DNA of 10,088 nt from Chloroflexota bacterium (GTDB lineage Bacteria; Chloroflexota; UBA5177; JANWHV01). A model generated the notes under the pieces. The model had not been told where the DNA came from, did no database searches, and was given only the letters and a program-made list of their open reading frames with translations. The stretch spans positions 1 through 10,088 of the forward strand of contig JAICHN010000163.1 in the NCBI GenBank assembly GCA_025924845.1. The letters run 5' to 3'. The translations under genes were made by a program, and so were the position numbers. Shown one piece after another: positions 1-8,216 of this stretch. How positions within the stretch are numbered: position 1 is the stretch's first letter; every line of letters begins with the position of its first letter.

Positions 1-201
1 GGGTTCATTACGTAGACTTAACTAATGTCCTGGTAACTATATTCTCGGCGACTTCGCGGGAAGTGGATTCTGATTGCAGCCGCGAGGCAGAGATGAATGG
101 CATCGCCCCACCACGCTTCCTGCGGTAGCATTAAGCTGCATGGGGCTGGTCGCGAAATCCTGGCGGACCGGCTGTGTCGGCAAGCGGAAGGCTAGGACCG
201 T
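1..201. other. Upstream region of rpe with no assignable gene
   Basis: I see no complete gene here. On the plus strand one frame stays open from base 3 to a stop at 126-128 (about 41 codons, ending in residues PPRFLR). It could be the 3' end of a gene that starts outside the window, but I recognise no family in it and it may be chance. A perfect short inverted repeat lies at 51-64 (ACTTC, loop GCGG, GAAGT). A looser nested structure is possible further on: 105-110 pairs with 141-146 (GCCCCA/TGGGGC), with a small hairpin inside at 125-139. A TATATT hexamer at 38-43 could be a -10 box but has no good -35. The stretch just before rpe supplies its ribosome binding site. Confidence 0.4.
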
Positions 202-900
202 ATGACAGCTCCCTTACCTCGGACCGGATCGCTGCATTGCGCGATCGCCCCCTCCATCCTCACCGCTGACCTCGGCCGACTCGCCGAGGAAATCCATCTC
301 GCCGAAGCAGCCGGCGTTGATCGGATTCATCTCGATATCATGGATGGCCGATTCGTACCCAATATCTCGTTTGGGCCCCTGATCGTCGAGACTGTCCGCA
401 AAGCCACGGGCTTACCGCTCGATATCCATCTCATGATGGTTGAGCCGGATCGCTTCGTGCCGGCGTTCATCGCGGCGGGCGCCAACCACATCACCGTGCA
501 TCAGGAAACGTGCATTCATCTGCATCGCCAATTGGCCCAGATTCGTGAGCTTGGCGCCACCGCCGGCGTCGCTCTCAATCCGGCGACGTCACTGGTAACC
601 ATCGAGGATGTGATCGAGGATATGGATTTACTGCTCGTAATGAGCGTCAATCCCGGCTTCGGCGGCCAAACTTTTATCAGCCATGCATTCGACAAAATTC
701 GCCGCGCCCGGGCCCTCTTCGACAGCTGTGGCGCGACCGCGGAAATAGAAGTGGATGGAGGCATCCATGAAGCGAATATCCGCGAGGTCGTCGCCGCCGG
801 CGCTTCGGTGTGCGTAACCGGATCCGCCGTCTTTAACCGAATGAAGTCGGTAGCGGAGTCGGTGCGGGCGCTCCGCGCGGCTCTGGCGTGCCCCGATTGA
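202..900 (+). CDS. rpe: Ribulose-phosphate 3-epimerase
   Basis: Interconverts D-ribulose 5-phosphate and D-xylulose 5-phosphate in the cytoplasm (pentose phosphate pathway, Calvin cycle where present). The 232-residue product is the usual family length and spans the whole TIM barrel. Family signatures are visible in order: APSILTADL near residues 16-24, the HLDIMDGRFVPN strand and loop (His43, Asp45 as metal/catalytic residues), DIHLMM with His76, the phosphate-loop region SVNPGFGGQTF at 148-158, and EVDGGI with the second catalytic Asp185. The ATG at 202 has a short AGGA four bases upstream and an earlier GGAAGG at 186-191. About ten extra residues precede the conserved core, so a slightly later start cannot be excluded, but no better one is apparent. 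It converges on gatD with a 6-base gap. Identity is secure from motifs. Confidence 0.97.
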   Translation: MTAPLPRTGSLHCAIAPSILTADLGRLAEEIHLAEAAGVDRIHLDIMDGRFVPNISFGPLIVETVRKATGLPLDIHLMMVEPDRFVPAFIAAGANHITVHQETCIHLHRQLAQIRELGATAGVALNPATSLVTIEDVIEDMDLLLVMSVNPGFGGQTFISHAFDKIRRARALFDSCGATAEIEVDGGIHEANIREVVAAGASVCVTGSAVFNRMKSVAESVRALRAALACPD

Positions 901-902
901 CT

Positions 903-918
903 TCCGTCAACCTACGGA
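903..918. other. Small hairpin at the rpe/gatD convergent junction
   Basis: TCCGT (903-907) and ACGGA (914-918) form a 5-base-pair stem with a 6-base loop, covering the gap between the two convergent genes and the gatD stop codon. Neither strand has a T-run after it, so it is at best a weak bidirectional terminator and could be chance. Confidence 0.25.
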
Positions 919-1665
919 CGCGGCCCCGTCGATCTTAAGCTTGTGCAGCACAGCATCGCGGGCGCGAAGTTCCGCCCGATCGTCGAGAGCAGGCAGCGGC
1001 GTATCGACGCCACGCCGACGTAGAGCGCGCGTCAAAAGGTCGTCGGCCACCGCCGGGTTCTTGGGGAGGAAGGAGCCATGCAAATAAGTACCTATGGCAT
1101 TGCGCTCCACCGCTCCCTCGGTGCCATCCGTGCCGTTGTTGCCATGACCGGCACGCACTCGTCCCAAAGGCGCCGATCCGGTGAGCGTGGTATGCCCGCC
1201 GTGATTCTCGAAGCCGACCAGCCAGCCATGCGCGCCTTCGGCCGCGACATTGCCCACGCATCGTGGCGCACCCGAACCTGGGTGACGGGTGAACAGGCGA
1301 AAGTGACCCAGCCCCGGCAGGTCTTCACCGTTGGCGGGCCGGTAATACTCTCCCAGCAACTGATAGCCGCCACACACGGCAAGACAGACTAACCCTTCGC
1401 TGAGCGCCGCGCGCAGTGACGGCCCCTTCTTTTCGACGAGGTCATGCGCCGCGATCGTTTGCTGGCGATCCTCCCCGCCGCCAATAAAGACCAGGTCATA
1501 GGCCGCGAAATCCGGCCCGTCGCCTAACTCCACTTCTTCCACTGAAAGGATCATGTCACGCCAGGCGCAACGCTGTTGGAGGCAAAGCACATTGCCCGTA
1601 TCGGAGTACAGGTTCATCAACCGAGGATAGAGATAGGCCAGGCGAAGGCGGGGGAATTTAGTCAT
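907..1665 (-). CDS. gatD: Lipid II isoglutaminyl synthase, glutaminase subunit GatD
   Basis: Class I glutamine amidotransferase-like (CobB/CobQ type) subunit that hydrolyses glutamine and passes ammonia to MurT, which amidates the alpha-carboxyl of D-Glu in the lipid II stem peptide at the inner face of the membrane. The 252-residue product has the family N-terminus (RLAYLYPRLMNLYSDTGN), the IGGGEDRQQ strand at 61-69, the nucleophile elbow LAVCGGYQLLGEYY with catalytic Cys98, a GFENHGG segment at 151-157, and the catalytic histidine in GTYLHGSFLPKNP (His196). Cys98 and His196 correspond to the Cys/His pair known from Staphylococcus GatD. I chose the ATG at 1665 because it begins exactly at the conserved N-terminus and its ATGA overlaps the murT stop. 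The frame stays open 92 codons further upstream to 1941, but that part lies inside murT and looks like low-complexity shadow. The overlap implies translational coupling to murT. Confidence 0.96.
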   Translation of the reverse strand: MTKFPRLRLAYLYPRLMNLYSDTGNVLCLQQRCAWRDMILSVEEVELGDGPDFAAYDLVFIGGGEDRQQTIAAHDLVEKKGPSLRAALSEGLVCLAVCGGYQLLGEYYRPANGEDLPGLGHFRLFTRHPGSGAPRCVGNVAAEGAHGWLVGFENHGGHTTLTGSAPLGRVRAGHGNNGTDGTEGAVERNAIGTYLHGSFLPKNPAVADDLLTRALRRRGVDTPLPALDDRAELRARDAVLHKLKIDGAASVG

Positions 1666-3059
1666 CCTGCTCGCCTCCAGTATGGGCGGACATGGCCCGC
1701 GCGCGCCAGGACGTCCCGCGCGGCGAGCATCGCCGTATACGTCGTCACGATATTCAGGCTCCCGCCCATGGGCGTGCGGTCCACGGCGCGTTGCACTGCC
1801 TCTCCGATATCGTCGGATAACGGCTCGTCGGCACCAGGAACGCCGGCGTACTTCAGGCGCAATGCCATGTCCGCCGCACGGGTTCCGGCACAGGAGATAC
1901 GGCCGCGCCAATCGGCCAGCAGCTCGAACCGTGCATCCCAAATCCAGCTCACATCCCGGCCGTCCGCCGCGTTGTCGTTGAGCACGGCAAGTATGTCGCC
2001 CATTTGATCGCCGGCCGCGATTACCTCCAGCACCTGGTCAGCCCCAGTTGGATTCTTGATCAAATAGAGGCGAACCGTCCGCCCATCTACGGATATGGTC
2101 TCCGCTCGGCCGAAAACGCCCTTCGCCCCTTCCACGGCCAGCACTGCAACCTCCGGCCCCACTCCCGCGGCGGACGCTGCCGCGATGGCTGCCAGCGCGT
2201 TATAGACGCTGTACCGACCCTGTGCCCCAAGACGAGCTTCAATCTCATGCTCCCCGACCGTAATGGTAAGAGTGGTGCCGGCCGCTTCCTCGGCCATTAC
2301 CCGCGCCGAAACAGTCGGTTCGGGTCGAGGTAAGCCGCAGCCTTGACACATATAGTGGCCCAGGTGAGAGTACGCTATCTCGGTAAAGGTGAGAGGCGTT
2401 GCGCAAATCGGGCAAAACAGTGAATCAGCGGATCGCCGCGCCACGCCGTTGGACCGATCAAGCCACCCGTTTACACCGAAATACACCACGCTGCCCGGCG
2501 CGGAGCGGCCCAACGAAGCAACCAGCGGATCGTCCGCATTGAGCACTAACGTAGTGTGTGCGGGGAGCGCCTCGAAAGGCTTTCGCCAACTCTCCGCGAT
2601 CAACGCCAACTCCGCATAGCGGTCAAGCTGATCACGAAAGAGGTTCGTGACCACCACGACGGTGGGACGCAACTGGGCTAGAACCGCCGGCAGAGCCGCT
2701 TCATCCACCTCGAAAAGACCGATCAGGGCGCGCCCCCCGCTCAGACGACCGCTCAAGGAGGACCGCCGTGCCAGAGTGGTCGCCACGCCGCGGAGCATGT
2801 TCGAGCCTTCGCGATTATGCACCACCCGTCGCCGGTCGGCTCTCAGGGCGGCTCCGATCCAAGCTGACGTCGTAGTCTTCCCATTGGTGCCCGCCACTAC
2901 CACTGTACCTCCCAGGCCGCCCGCAACTTGTTCCACTAGGCGCGGATCGATGCGAAGCCCTACTAGACCTGGGAGACTGGTTCCGCCGCGGCCACCGGCC
3001 GCGCAGGCCAACGCGGCAAGACGCGTGGCTGCCAGGGCGGCGGTTAGGCGTGGCTGCAT
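1662..3059 (-). CDS. murT: Lipid II isoglutaminyl synthase, Mur ligase subunit MurT
   Basis: ATP-dependent Mur-ligase-like subunit that, with GatD, converts D-Glu of lipid II to D-isoglutamine. The 465-residue product shows: an N-terminal segment ending in GRGGTSLPG (23-31); the ATP P-loop AGTNGKTTT at 56-64; the Mur ligase middle domain with TNLFRDQLDRY at 138-148; a Cys4 zinc ribbon inserted in that domain (Cys216, Cys219, Cys238, Cys241) that is typical of MurT and absent from MurC-F; and the C-terminal DUF1727-type domain with KNPTGADQVL (335-344) and DVSWIWD (369-375), whose aspartate belongs to the proposed MurT catalytic triad. An ATG at 3059 begins at the usual MurT N-terminus. An in-frame GTG at 3080 would add seven residues (reading TWYNSA) and has a GGAG only three bases before it. 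I prefer 3059 because a -10 element lies just upstream. It is the first gene of a two-gene unit with gatD. Confidence 0.96.
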   Translation of the reverse strand: MQPRLTAALAATRLAALACAAGGRGGTSLPGLVGLRIDPRLVEQVAGGLGGTVVVAGTNGKTTTSAWIGAALRADRRRVVHNREGSNMLRGVATTLARRSSLSGRLSGGRALIGLFEVDEAALPAVLAQLRPTVVVVTNLFRDQLDRYAELALIAESWRKPFEALPAHTTLVLNADDPLVASLGRSAPGSVVYFGVNGWLDRSNGVARRSADSLFCPICATPLTFTEIAYSHLGHYMCQGCGLPRPEPTVSARVMAEEAAGTTLTITVGEHEIEARLGAQGRYSVYNALAAIAAASAAGVGPEVAVLAVEGAKGVFGRAETISVDGRTVRLYLIKNPTGADQVLEVIAAGDQMGDILAVLNDNAADGRDVSWIWDARFELLADWRGRISCAGTRAADMALRLKYAGVPGADEPLSDDIGEAVQRAVDRTPMGGSLNIVTTYTAMLAARDVLARAGHVRPYWRRAG

Positions 3060-3062
3060 GGC

Positions 3063-3074
3063 GGAATTATACCA
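3063..3074 (-). promoter_or_regulatory. Extended -10 promoter for murT, probably leaderless
   Basis: On the minus strand the sequence reads TGGTATAAT, a perfect extended -10 (TGn plus TATAAT; hexamer at 3071-3066). Only six bases separate the hexamer from the ATG at 3059, so initiation at the normal distance would start the transcript at or next to the A of the ATG. No clear -35 is seen; TTGCGG lies 14 bases upstream, which is too close. No Shine-Dalgarno can be present on such a transcript. If the GTG at 3080 is used instead, this motif would simply be the Trp-Tyr-Asn codons. Confidence 0.55.
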
Positions 3075-3094
3075 TGTCACTATCTCCGCAAGAC

Positions 3095-3103
3095 TGGTAT
3101 GCT
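3095..3103 (+). promoter_or_regulatory. Candidate extended -10 promoter for secA
   Basis: TGGTATGCT reads as TGn followed by TATGCT (3098-3103), four of six matches to TATAAT including the first T, A and the final T. The -35 region at about 3075-3080 (TGTCAC) is poor, as in other extended -10 promoters. A start near 3110 would give a leader of about 68 bases holding the hairpin at 3125-3145 and the secA ribosome binding site. It sits 26 bases from the oppositely oriented murT -10, so the two polymerase footprints overlap. Confidence 0.4.
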
Positions 3104-3124
3104 AAACAACGCTCGCACTGATAA

Positions 3125-3145
3125 GCGCGGCCGGGTCGGCCGTGC
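3125..3145 (+). promoter_or_regulatory. Hairpin in the secA leader
   Basis: GCGCGGCCG (3125-3133) pairs with CGGCCGTGC (3137-3145) over nine base pairs including one G-U wobble, closed by a three-base GGT loop. It lies about 18 bases before the AGAGGG ribosome binding site and has no T-run, so it is not a terminator. A role in secA translation or mRNA stability is possible but inferred. It does not resemble the SecM system and no SecM-like upstream peptide is visible. Confidence 0.45.
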
Positions 3146-3163
3146 GCCACGTACTACGTTTCC

Positions 3164-3169
3164 AGAGGG
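3164..3169 (+). promoter_or_regulatory. secA ribosome binding site fixing the start
   Basis: AGAGGG lies eight bases before the ATG at 3178. It supports the start at MAWYNKILG and argues against the in-frame GTG at 3142, which lies inside the leader hairpin and would add twelve non-conserved residues. Confidence 0.7.
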
Positions 3170-3177
3170 CTTCCCGT

Positions 3178-5859
3178 ATGGCCTGGTACAACAAGATTCT
3201 CGGCGATCCCAATGACAAAGAACTGAAAAGGCTGCAACCATACGTTGACGAGATCAACGCCCTGGAGCCTGATTTTGAGGCGCTCAGCGACGAAGGGCTC
3301 GCCGAAAAGACGGAAGAACTTCGCCAACGGTACCTCGATGGCGAGGACCTGGACGATCTGCTTCCCGAGGCCTTCGCGAATGTCCGTGAGGCTGCGAAAC
3401 GCGCCCTCGGGCAGCGCCATTTTGATGTTCAGCTGCTGGGCGGCATGGTACTTCACCAGGGAAAAATCGCCGAGATGCGTACCGGCGAGGGTAAAACCCT
3501 GGCCGCTACCCTCCCCGCCTACCTGAATGCCCTCACCGGTGAGGGCGTACATTTGGTGACGGTCAACGATTACCTGGCACGCCGTGACGCGGGGTGGAAC
3601 GGTCGTATTTTCAACTTGCTCGGCATGAGTACAGGATGCCTCGTCTCCAGCGGGGGCTCCGGCGATAGCTCGTTCCTCTTCGATCCTGAGTACGACGACA
3701 ACAAGTCGCAGGACGAGCGGCTCCGCCGGCTCCGCCCTTCGACCCGTGCGGAGGCATACCAGGCCGACATTACCTACGGCACGAATAATGAATACGGCTT
3801 CGACTACCTCCGCGATAACCTCGCCCAGTCGAGGGAACAGTGCGTGCAGCGCGGCCTCGCGTACGCGATCATTGATGAGGTGGACAATATCCTCATCGAC
3901 GAGGCGCGCACGCCCCTGATCATCAGTGGTCAGGCCGAGGAGTCGCCGGAAACCTACGTGACTTTCTCCCGCCTGGTGCCCAAGCTGAACGAAGGCGTGG
4001 ACTACACGGTTGATCACAAGATGCGCGCCGTCAGTCTGACCGATGAGGGCATCACGCACATGGAGAAGCTGCTCGGCGTGGAGAACATCTACGACGAGCG
4101 CAACTACGAACTGGCCCATTATCTTGAGCAGGCCCTGAAGGCGCACGCCATCTTCAAACGCGACAAGGATTATCTGGTGCGCGATAACCAGGTTGTGATC
4201 GTGGATGAATTCACTGGACGCGCCCTGGAGGGCCGCCGTTTCAGTGAAGGGCTGCACCAAGCCCTTGAAGCAAAGGAAGGCGTTCGCATTGAGCGCGAGA
4301 ACATAACCCAGGCCACTATCACCTTCCAGAACTACTTCCGTCTCTATACCAAGTTGGCTGGAATGACCGGAACCGCGATCACCGAGCAGGAAGAGTTCCA
4401 TAAGATCTATCGCCTGGAGGTCGTCGCGATTCCCACCAATCAACCCATGATCCGTAAAGACTTGAACGACATTGTCTTTAAGACCGAGAAAGCTAAGTTT
4501 GACGCTGTCGTGGCCGAAATCAAGGAACGGCAACAGGCGGGGCAGCCCGTGCTCGTCGGTACGATCTCGATTGAGAAGTCAGAGGTGCTCTCCAACATGC
4601 TCCTCCGAGCTGGGGTGCCGCATAACGTGCTGAACGCCAAACAGCATGAGAAGGAAGCACTGGTTATTGAGAAGGCCGGCCAGCCGGGGACCGTGACCAT
4701 CGCCACCAACATGGCAGGCCGCGGCACTGACATTAAGCTGGGCGAGGGTGTGGTCGATCTGGGCGGATTGCACATTGTCGGGACAGAGCGCCACGAGTCG
4801 CGGCGGATTGACAACCAGCTTCGCGGGCGCTCGGGCCGGCAGGGCGACCCCGGTTCCTCGCGCTTCTTCGTCTCGCTCGAAGATGACTTGATGCGCCGAG
4901 TCGGCTCCGACCGAGTCAAAGGCTGGCTCGACAAGCTTCGCCTTCCCGATGACGAGCCGATTGAAAACGGCATGGTCAGTAAAAGCATCGAGAGCGCCCA
5001 GACCAAGGTAGAAGGCTGGAATTTTGATTCGCGCAAGTACCTCGTCCAATATGACGATGTGATCGCCGTGCAACGCGGTGTAATCTACGCGGATCGACAG
5101 CGCATCCTGGCCGGCGAGGATGTGAACGAGATCATCTCGGACATGATTCACCAGGAGCTAAGGTCCGTCGCCGAGACTCATCTTGCCGACGACTACTCGG
5201 ATAACTGGGACCTTGACGGACTGGGCAAAGCGGTGAACGCGATCTTCCCTCTCCCCGAGCACTTCACTGAAGAGTACATGCGGGCTCAAAAGAAGGAAGA
5301 GCTGATTCAGGAAATAATCGACGAGGCGGACCTGGCCTATGAAGCGCGCGAAGAGAAATTTGGCGAAGAGATTATCCGTCAGGCGGAGCGCTTCTTCCTC
5401 CTCTCGATCATCGACCGCCGGTGGATTCAACACATCGACGCGGTCGATGAACTACGTGAAGGCGTGCAACTCCAGTCGGCGGGCCAACGTGATCCATTGG
5501 TGGAGTTCCGCCGCACCGCAGCCGAGATGTTCAACGACTTGCAGGCAACCATCCGGCACGAAGTCGTGCATGTAATCTACCAGTTTGACGTGCAGGTCCA
5601 GGCTCCGCCGCCCCCCCCAACCATGACCATCATGGCCGGTGGCGCCGTGGCGCGCGGCGCACAGCCTAACGGCGCCGCCGTCCCTCAGCGAACCGTCGCC
5701 ACGGCGGATCGGCCGCCCTCGGCAACTTCCCCTGCTCCCGTAGGCACGCGTACCTCGATCGGGCCGTCCCGTCCTCCCACCGCCGTCAAGCTCGGTCGTA
5801 ATGATCCATGCTGGTGTGGCAGCGGCAAGAAATTCAAGCTGTGTCACGGTAGAGCCTAG
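3178..5859 (+). CDS. secA: Preprotein translocase ATPase SecA
   Basis: Motor ATPase that drives unfolded preproteins through SecYEG. The 893-residue product is full length. In order: N-terminal helix; first nucleotide-binding domain with Walker A TGEGKT (102-107) and Walker B/DEAD-type DEVDNILIDEARTPLIISG (233-251, with Asn where many SecA proteins have Ser); preprotein cross-linking domain; second ATPase lobe with GTISIEKSEVL, TNMAGRGTDIKLGEGV and the arginine-finger region LRGRSGRQGDPGSSRFFVSLEDDLMRR; helical scaffold/wing; a Pro/Ala-rich linker; and the C-terminal zinc motif CxCx8CH (Cys878, Cys880, Cys889, His890), which binds SecB or ribosomes in other bacteria. Residues about 156-189 hold an insertion of roughly 25 residues relative to E. 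coli (contains FLFDPEY), which I link from memory to Chloroflexota. It starts the plus-strand gene run; prfB begins seven bases after its stop. Confidence 0.99.
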   Translation: MAWYNKILGDPNDKELKRLQPYVDEINALEPDFEALSDEGLAEKTEELRQRYLDGEDLDDLLPEAFANVREAAKRALGQRHFDVQLLGGMVLHQGKIAEMRTGEGKTLAATLPAYLNALTGEGVHLVTVNDYLARRDAGWNGRIFNLLGMSTGCLVSSGGSGDSSFLFDPEYDDNKSQDERLRRLRPSTRAEAYQADITYGTNNEYGFDYLRDNLAQSREQCVQRGLAYAIIDEVDNILIDEARTPLIISGQAEESPETYVTFSRLVPKLNEGVDYTVDHKMRAVSLTDEGITHMEKLLGVENIYDERNYELAHYLEQALKAHAIFKRDKDYLVRDNQVVIVDEFTGRALEGRRFSEGLHQALEAKEGVRIERENITQATITFQNYFRLYTKLAGMTGTAITEQEEFHKIYRLEVVAIPTNQPMIRKDLNDIVFKTEKAKFDAVVAEIKERQQAGQPVLVGTISIEKSEVLSNMLLRAGVPHNVLNAKQHEKEALVIEKAGQPGTVTIATNMAGRGTDIKLGEGVVDLGGLHIVGTERHESRRIDNQLRGRSGRQGDPGSSRFFVSLEDDLMRRVGSDRVKGWLDKLRLPDDEPIENGMVSKSIESAQTKVEGWNFDSRKYLVQYDDVIAVQRGVIYADRQRILAGEDVNEIISDMIHQELRSVAETHLADDYSDNWDLDGLGKAVNAIFPLPEHFTEEYMRAQKKEELIQEIIDEADLAYEAREEKFGEEIIRQAERFFLLSIIDRRWIQHIDAVDELREGVQLQSAGQRDPLVEFRRTAAEMFNDLQATIRHEVVHVIYQFDVQVQAPPPPPTMTIMAGGAVARGAQPNGAAVPQRTVATADRPPSATSPAPVGTRTSIGPSRPPTAVKLGRNDPCWCGSGKKFKLCHGRA
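5611..5618 (+). repeat. C8 homopolymer in the SecA C-terminal linker
   Basis: Eight consecutive C bases encode part of the Pro-rich run between the helical scaffold and the zinc motif. The frame is intact through it. A one-base slip would leave the motor domains whole but remove the zinc motif and change the distance to the prfB start. Confidence 0.8.
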
Positions 5860-5866
5860 GGCATCG

Positions 5867-6964
5867 GTGTTAGAGGAGATTCGCGCGCGCATCGACGCCC
5901 TTCGCGCTCGCCTGGATGGGTTGCTGGTTCGGTTGGATGCCCCCGGCAAGCGCCGGGCGATCGCCGAGCTTGAGGCACAGACCGCCGAGGGATCGCTTTG
6001 GGATGACCCGCGCCGTGCCGCCGCCCTCATGCAACGCCTGAACGTGCTCAAGGATAAATTGGGACGCTGGGAGGCCATGCAACGTCACCTCGACGACTTG
6101 AGTGAACTCCTTGAATTGGCGGACGGCGAAGACTCGATGCTCGCCGAACTCGGCGACCAGGTCAACGCTGTAGAGCGCGATCTCGATAAGGGTGAGCTCG
6201 AGTTGATGCTGGATCGTCCCTATGCCGACCACAACGCGATCATTACAATCACGGCCGGAGCAGGCGGCATCGATGCTCAAGACTGGACTGAAATGCTCAC
6301 CCGTATGTATCTCAGGTGGGCCGAACGGCGAGGCTTTAAGGCGGAACTGGTAGATAGTACCGAGGGCGAGGAGGCAGGTTTCAAGAACGCCGTGATCGAG
6401 ATCGACGGCCCGTACGCCTATGGCTACCTGCTTTCCGAGCGCGGCAGCCATCGCCTCGTGCGCCTATCCCCGTTCGATTCCGCCCATCGGCGGCAGACCA
6501 GTTTCGCGGGAGTCGAGGTTCTCCCGGCCATTGACGAAGGCGCCCCGGAAGTCGTGGTCGACCCCAAGGATGTACGCGAGGACCACTATCGCTCGACCGG
6601 AGCGGGTGGGCAAAATGTGAACAAGGTGTCGTCTGCCGTCCGCCTCACCCACTTGCCAACCGGGATCGTGGTGACCTGCCAGAATGAGCGATCGCAACTG
6701 CAGAACAGGCAAATGGCCATGCACATCCTGCAGGCCCGACTCCTCGATATCGAGTTACGGCGCCGGGAAGAAGAGCAGGCCAAACTGCGCGGTGAGCCAA
6801 TCGCCGCCGGCTTTGGTAATCGGGACCGCTCCTACGTACTTCATCCCTATACGGCGGTGAAGGACGAACGGAGCGGCCACGAAACCACGGATATCGCGGC
6901 AGTGCTGGATGGCGAGTTGGATCCCTTCATCGATGCCTATTTAAGAAGCCGGCTGACAGGATAG
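5867..6964 (+). CDS. prfB: Peptide chain release factor 2 (RF2)
   Basis: Recognises UGA and UAA stop codons in the ribosomal A site and triggers peptide release. From a GTG start at 5867 the product is 365 residues, the same as E. coli RF2. The N-terminal coiled-coil domain has the family PGK...AELEA...LWDDP pattern; the stop-recognition SPF tripeptide is at 201-203 (VRLSPFDSAHRRQTSF), which marks RF2 rather than RF1 (PxT); the catalytic GGQ is at 247-249 in STGAGGQNVNK. The GTG is preceded by AGGG (5858-5861) overlapping the secA stop, suggesting coupling. An ATG at 5801 is in frame but would place 22 extra residues over the secA zinc-motif codons, so I reject it. The gene is one uninterrupted frame: codons 23-24 read Leu-Asp (TTG GAT, 5933-5938), where many prfB genes carry CUU UGA C and a +1 frameshift. 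Confidence 0.97.
   Translation: MLEEIRARIDALRARLDGLLVRLDAPGKRRAIAELEAQTAEGSLWDDPRRAAALMQRLNVLKDKLGRWEAMQRHLDDLSELLELADGEDSMLAELGDQVNAVERDLDKGELELMLDRPYADHNAIITITAGAGGIDAQDWTEMLTRMYLRWAERRGFKAELVDSTEGEEAGFKNAVIEIDGPYAYGYLLSERGSHRLVRLSPFDSAHRRQTSFAGVEVLPAIDEGAPEVVVDPKDVREDHYRSTGAGGQNVNKVSSAVRLTHLPTGIVVTCQNERSQLQNRQMAMHILQARLLDIELRRREEEQAKLRGEPIAAGFGNRDRSYVLHPYTAVKDERSGHETTDIAAVLDGELDPFIDAYLRSRLTG
5942..5957 (+). repeat. Perfect hairpin inside prfB just after the frameshift-equivalent position
   Basis: CCCGGC and GCCGGG form a six-base-pair stem with an AAGC loop, starting three bases after the Leu-Asp codons where other prfB genes frameshift. The bases encode the conserved Pro-Gly-Lys-Arg-Arg stretch, so codon choice alone may explain it. 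Confidence 0.35.
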
Positions 6965-6993
6965 GGGCGTGGTAGAGGCGCCCTGGGGTGGAG

Positions 6994-8199
6994 ATGATGC
7001 TATTCAAGAAACGCATGAAGAACGGGTCGGTTACGATCATCGCGGCACTCCTCATCCTGATTGTGTCGGCAGGCAGCTTCGCGGCTGGGATCAGTGTGGG
7101 TCACACCAGCGCCCCAAAATATGTGATCGGCGGCTCCGTGGTGCCGCGCAACCTCCAGCAGCCGCTCGACGACCTGTGGCAATCGTACCAACACCTCAAC
7201 AGCGACAGCTATTGGCGCCCGTTCGACGGCAAGCAATTGCTGTACGCCGCCACCAGCGGTATGGTCGACACCGCCACCCTGCCCAAGGATAGTCACACCC
7301 TGTTCTTCCCGCCCGTGGCCAGTCAGGCGGCGACCGCGCAACTCAACGAAGGCACGTTCGGGATCGGGGCCAACGTGGTGATGGGTAAGACCGGCCTGCT
7401 GATTATCGCGCCCCTGTTCGATTCGCCTGCCCAGAAGGCCGGTCTGCATCAAGGTGACGTGATCATCGCCGTCAATGGCCGAAACATCGTTAAGATGAAC
7501 CAGAATGACGCCGTCAACTTGATTCACGGCAATAACGGTACGGCCGTTACCCTCACCATCGTGCGCAGTGGCGTCACGAAACCGTTCCCGGTACGAGTCA
7601 CCCGCGGCAACATCCCTGATGTGCTGGTCAGCAAGACCGGGAATGTCGGCTACATTGAATTCGCCGTGTTCGGGCAGCAAACCGCGGCCGAAGTCCATGG
7701 CGCTCTGGCGCAACTGCTCGCCCAGCATATCAGAAGCCTGGTTATCGACCTACGTGATAACGGCGGCGGTTATGTCGAGACGGCCCAGGCCATAGCGGGT
7801 GAATTCCTCCCTAAGGGGTCCGTGCTGTTCTGGGAACGCACCAACATGGGCGGCGGGCACTATAACGATGCCTCAACCACGGTCACCACGACCGGGCTTG
7901 CCCAAAAGCTTCCGGTCGTCGTGCTGGTCAACGGCGGCACCGCGAGCGCGGCCGAAATCTTCGCCGCGGCCTTGCGTGAGCATGGCCGCGCCAAGACTAT
8001 CGGGGTGCGCACCTACGGGAAGGATACCGTGCAAGAGGTGCTCAACCTTCCCGACGGGTCAAGCCTCCGCATCACGATTCACCAATGGCTTACTCCCGAG
8101 AAGCACAGCATCAGTGGTGGGTTCGTGCCTGACATCGTGGTCACCAAACCGGACGCCCAGCTGCCAAGTGCTATCCAATACCTAACGAGCAAGAAGTAG
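6994..8199 (+). CDS. Membrane-anchored S41 C-terminal processing peptidase with PDZ domain
   Basis: Serine protease of the CtpA/Tsp family acting on the outer face of the membrane. About 401 residues from the ATG at 6994: a positively charged N-terminus, one membrane segment or uncleaved signal anchor (about 12-34), a linker with the family DSHTLFFPP segment (99-107), a PDZ domain (about 120-205, with GIGANV and SPAQKAGLHQGDVIIAVNG), then the S41 core with VIDLRDNGGGYVETA (251-264), the nucleophile Ser318 in VNGGTASAAEI and the general-base Lys343 in TYGKDTVQ. The catalytic Ser/Lys dyad is intact. Possible starts are GTG 6988, ATG 6994 and ATG 6997; a GGGG at 6985-6988 favours 6994. It follows prfB by 29 bases. 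Substrates cannot be told from sequence; roles in tail-specific proteolysis or cell-wall enzyme turnover are known for the family. Confidence 0.94.
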   Translation: MMLFKKRMKNGSVTIIAALLILIVSAGSFAAGISVGHTSAPKYVIGGSVVPRNLQQPLDDLWQSYQHLNSDSYWRPFDGKQLLYAATSGMVDTATLPKDSHTLFFPPVASQAATAQLNEGTFGIGANVVMGKTGLLIIAPLFDSPAQKAGLHQGDVIIAVNGRNIVKMNQNDAVNLIHGNNGTAVTLTIVRSGVTKPFPVRVTRGNIPDVLVSKTGNVGYIEFAVFGQQTAAEVHGALAQLLAQHIRSLVIDLRDNGGGYVETAQAIAGEFLPKGSVLFWERTNMGGGHYNDASTTVTTTGLAQKLPVVVLVNGGTASAAEIFAAALREHGRAKTIGVRTYGKDTVQEVLNLPDGSSLRITIHQWLTPEKHSISGGFVPDIVVTKPDAQLPSAIQYLTSKK

Positions 8200-8216
8200 C
8201 GGAAGGGGATACTCTG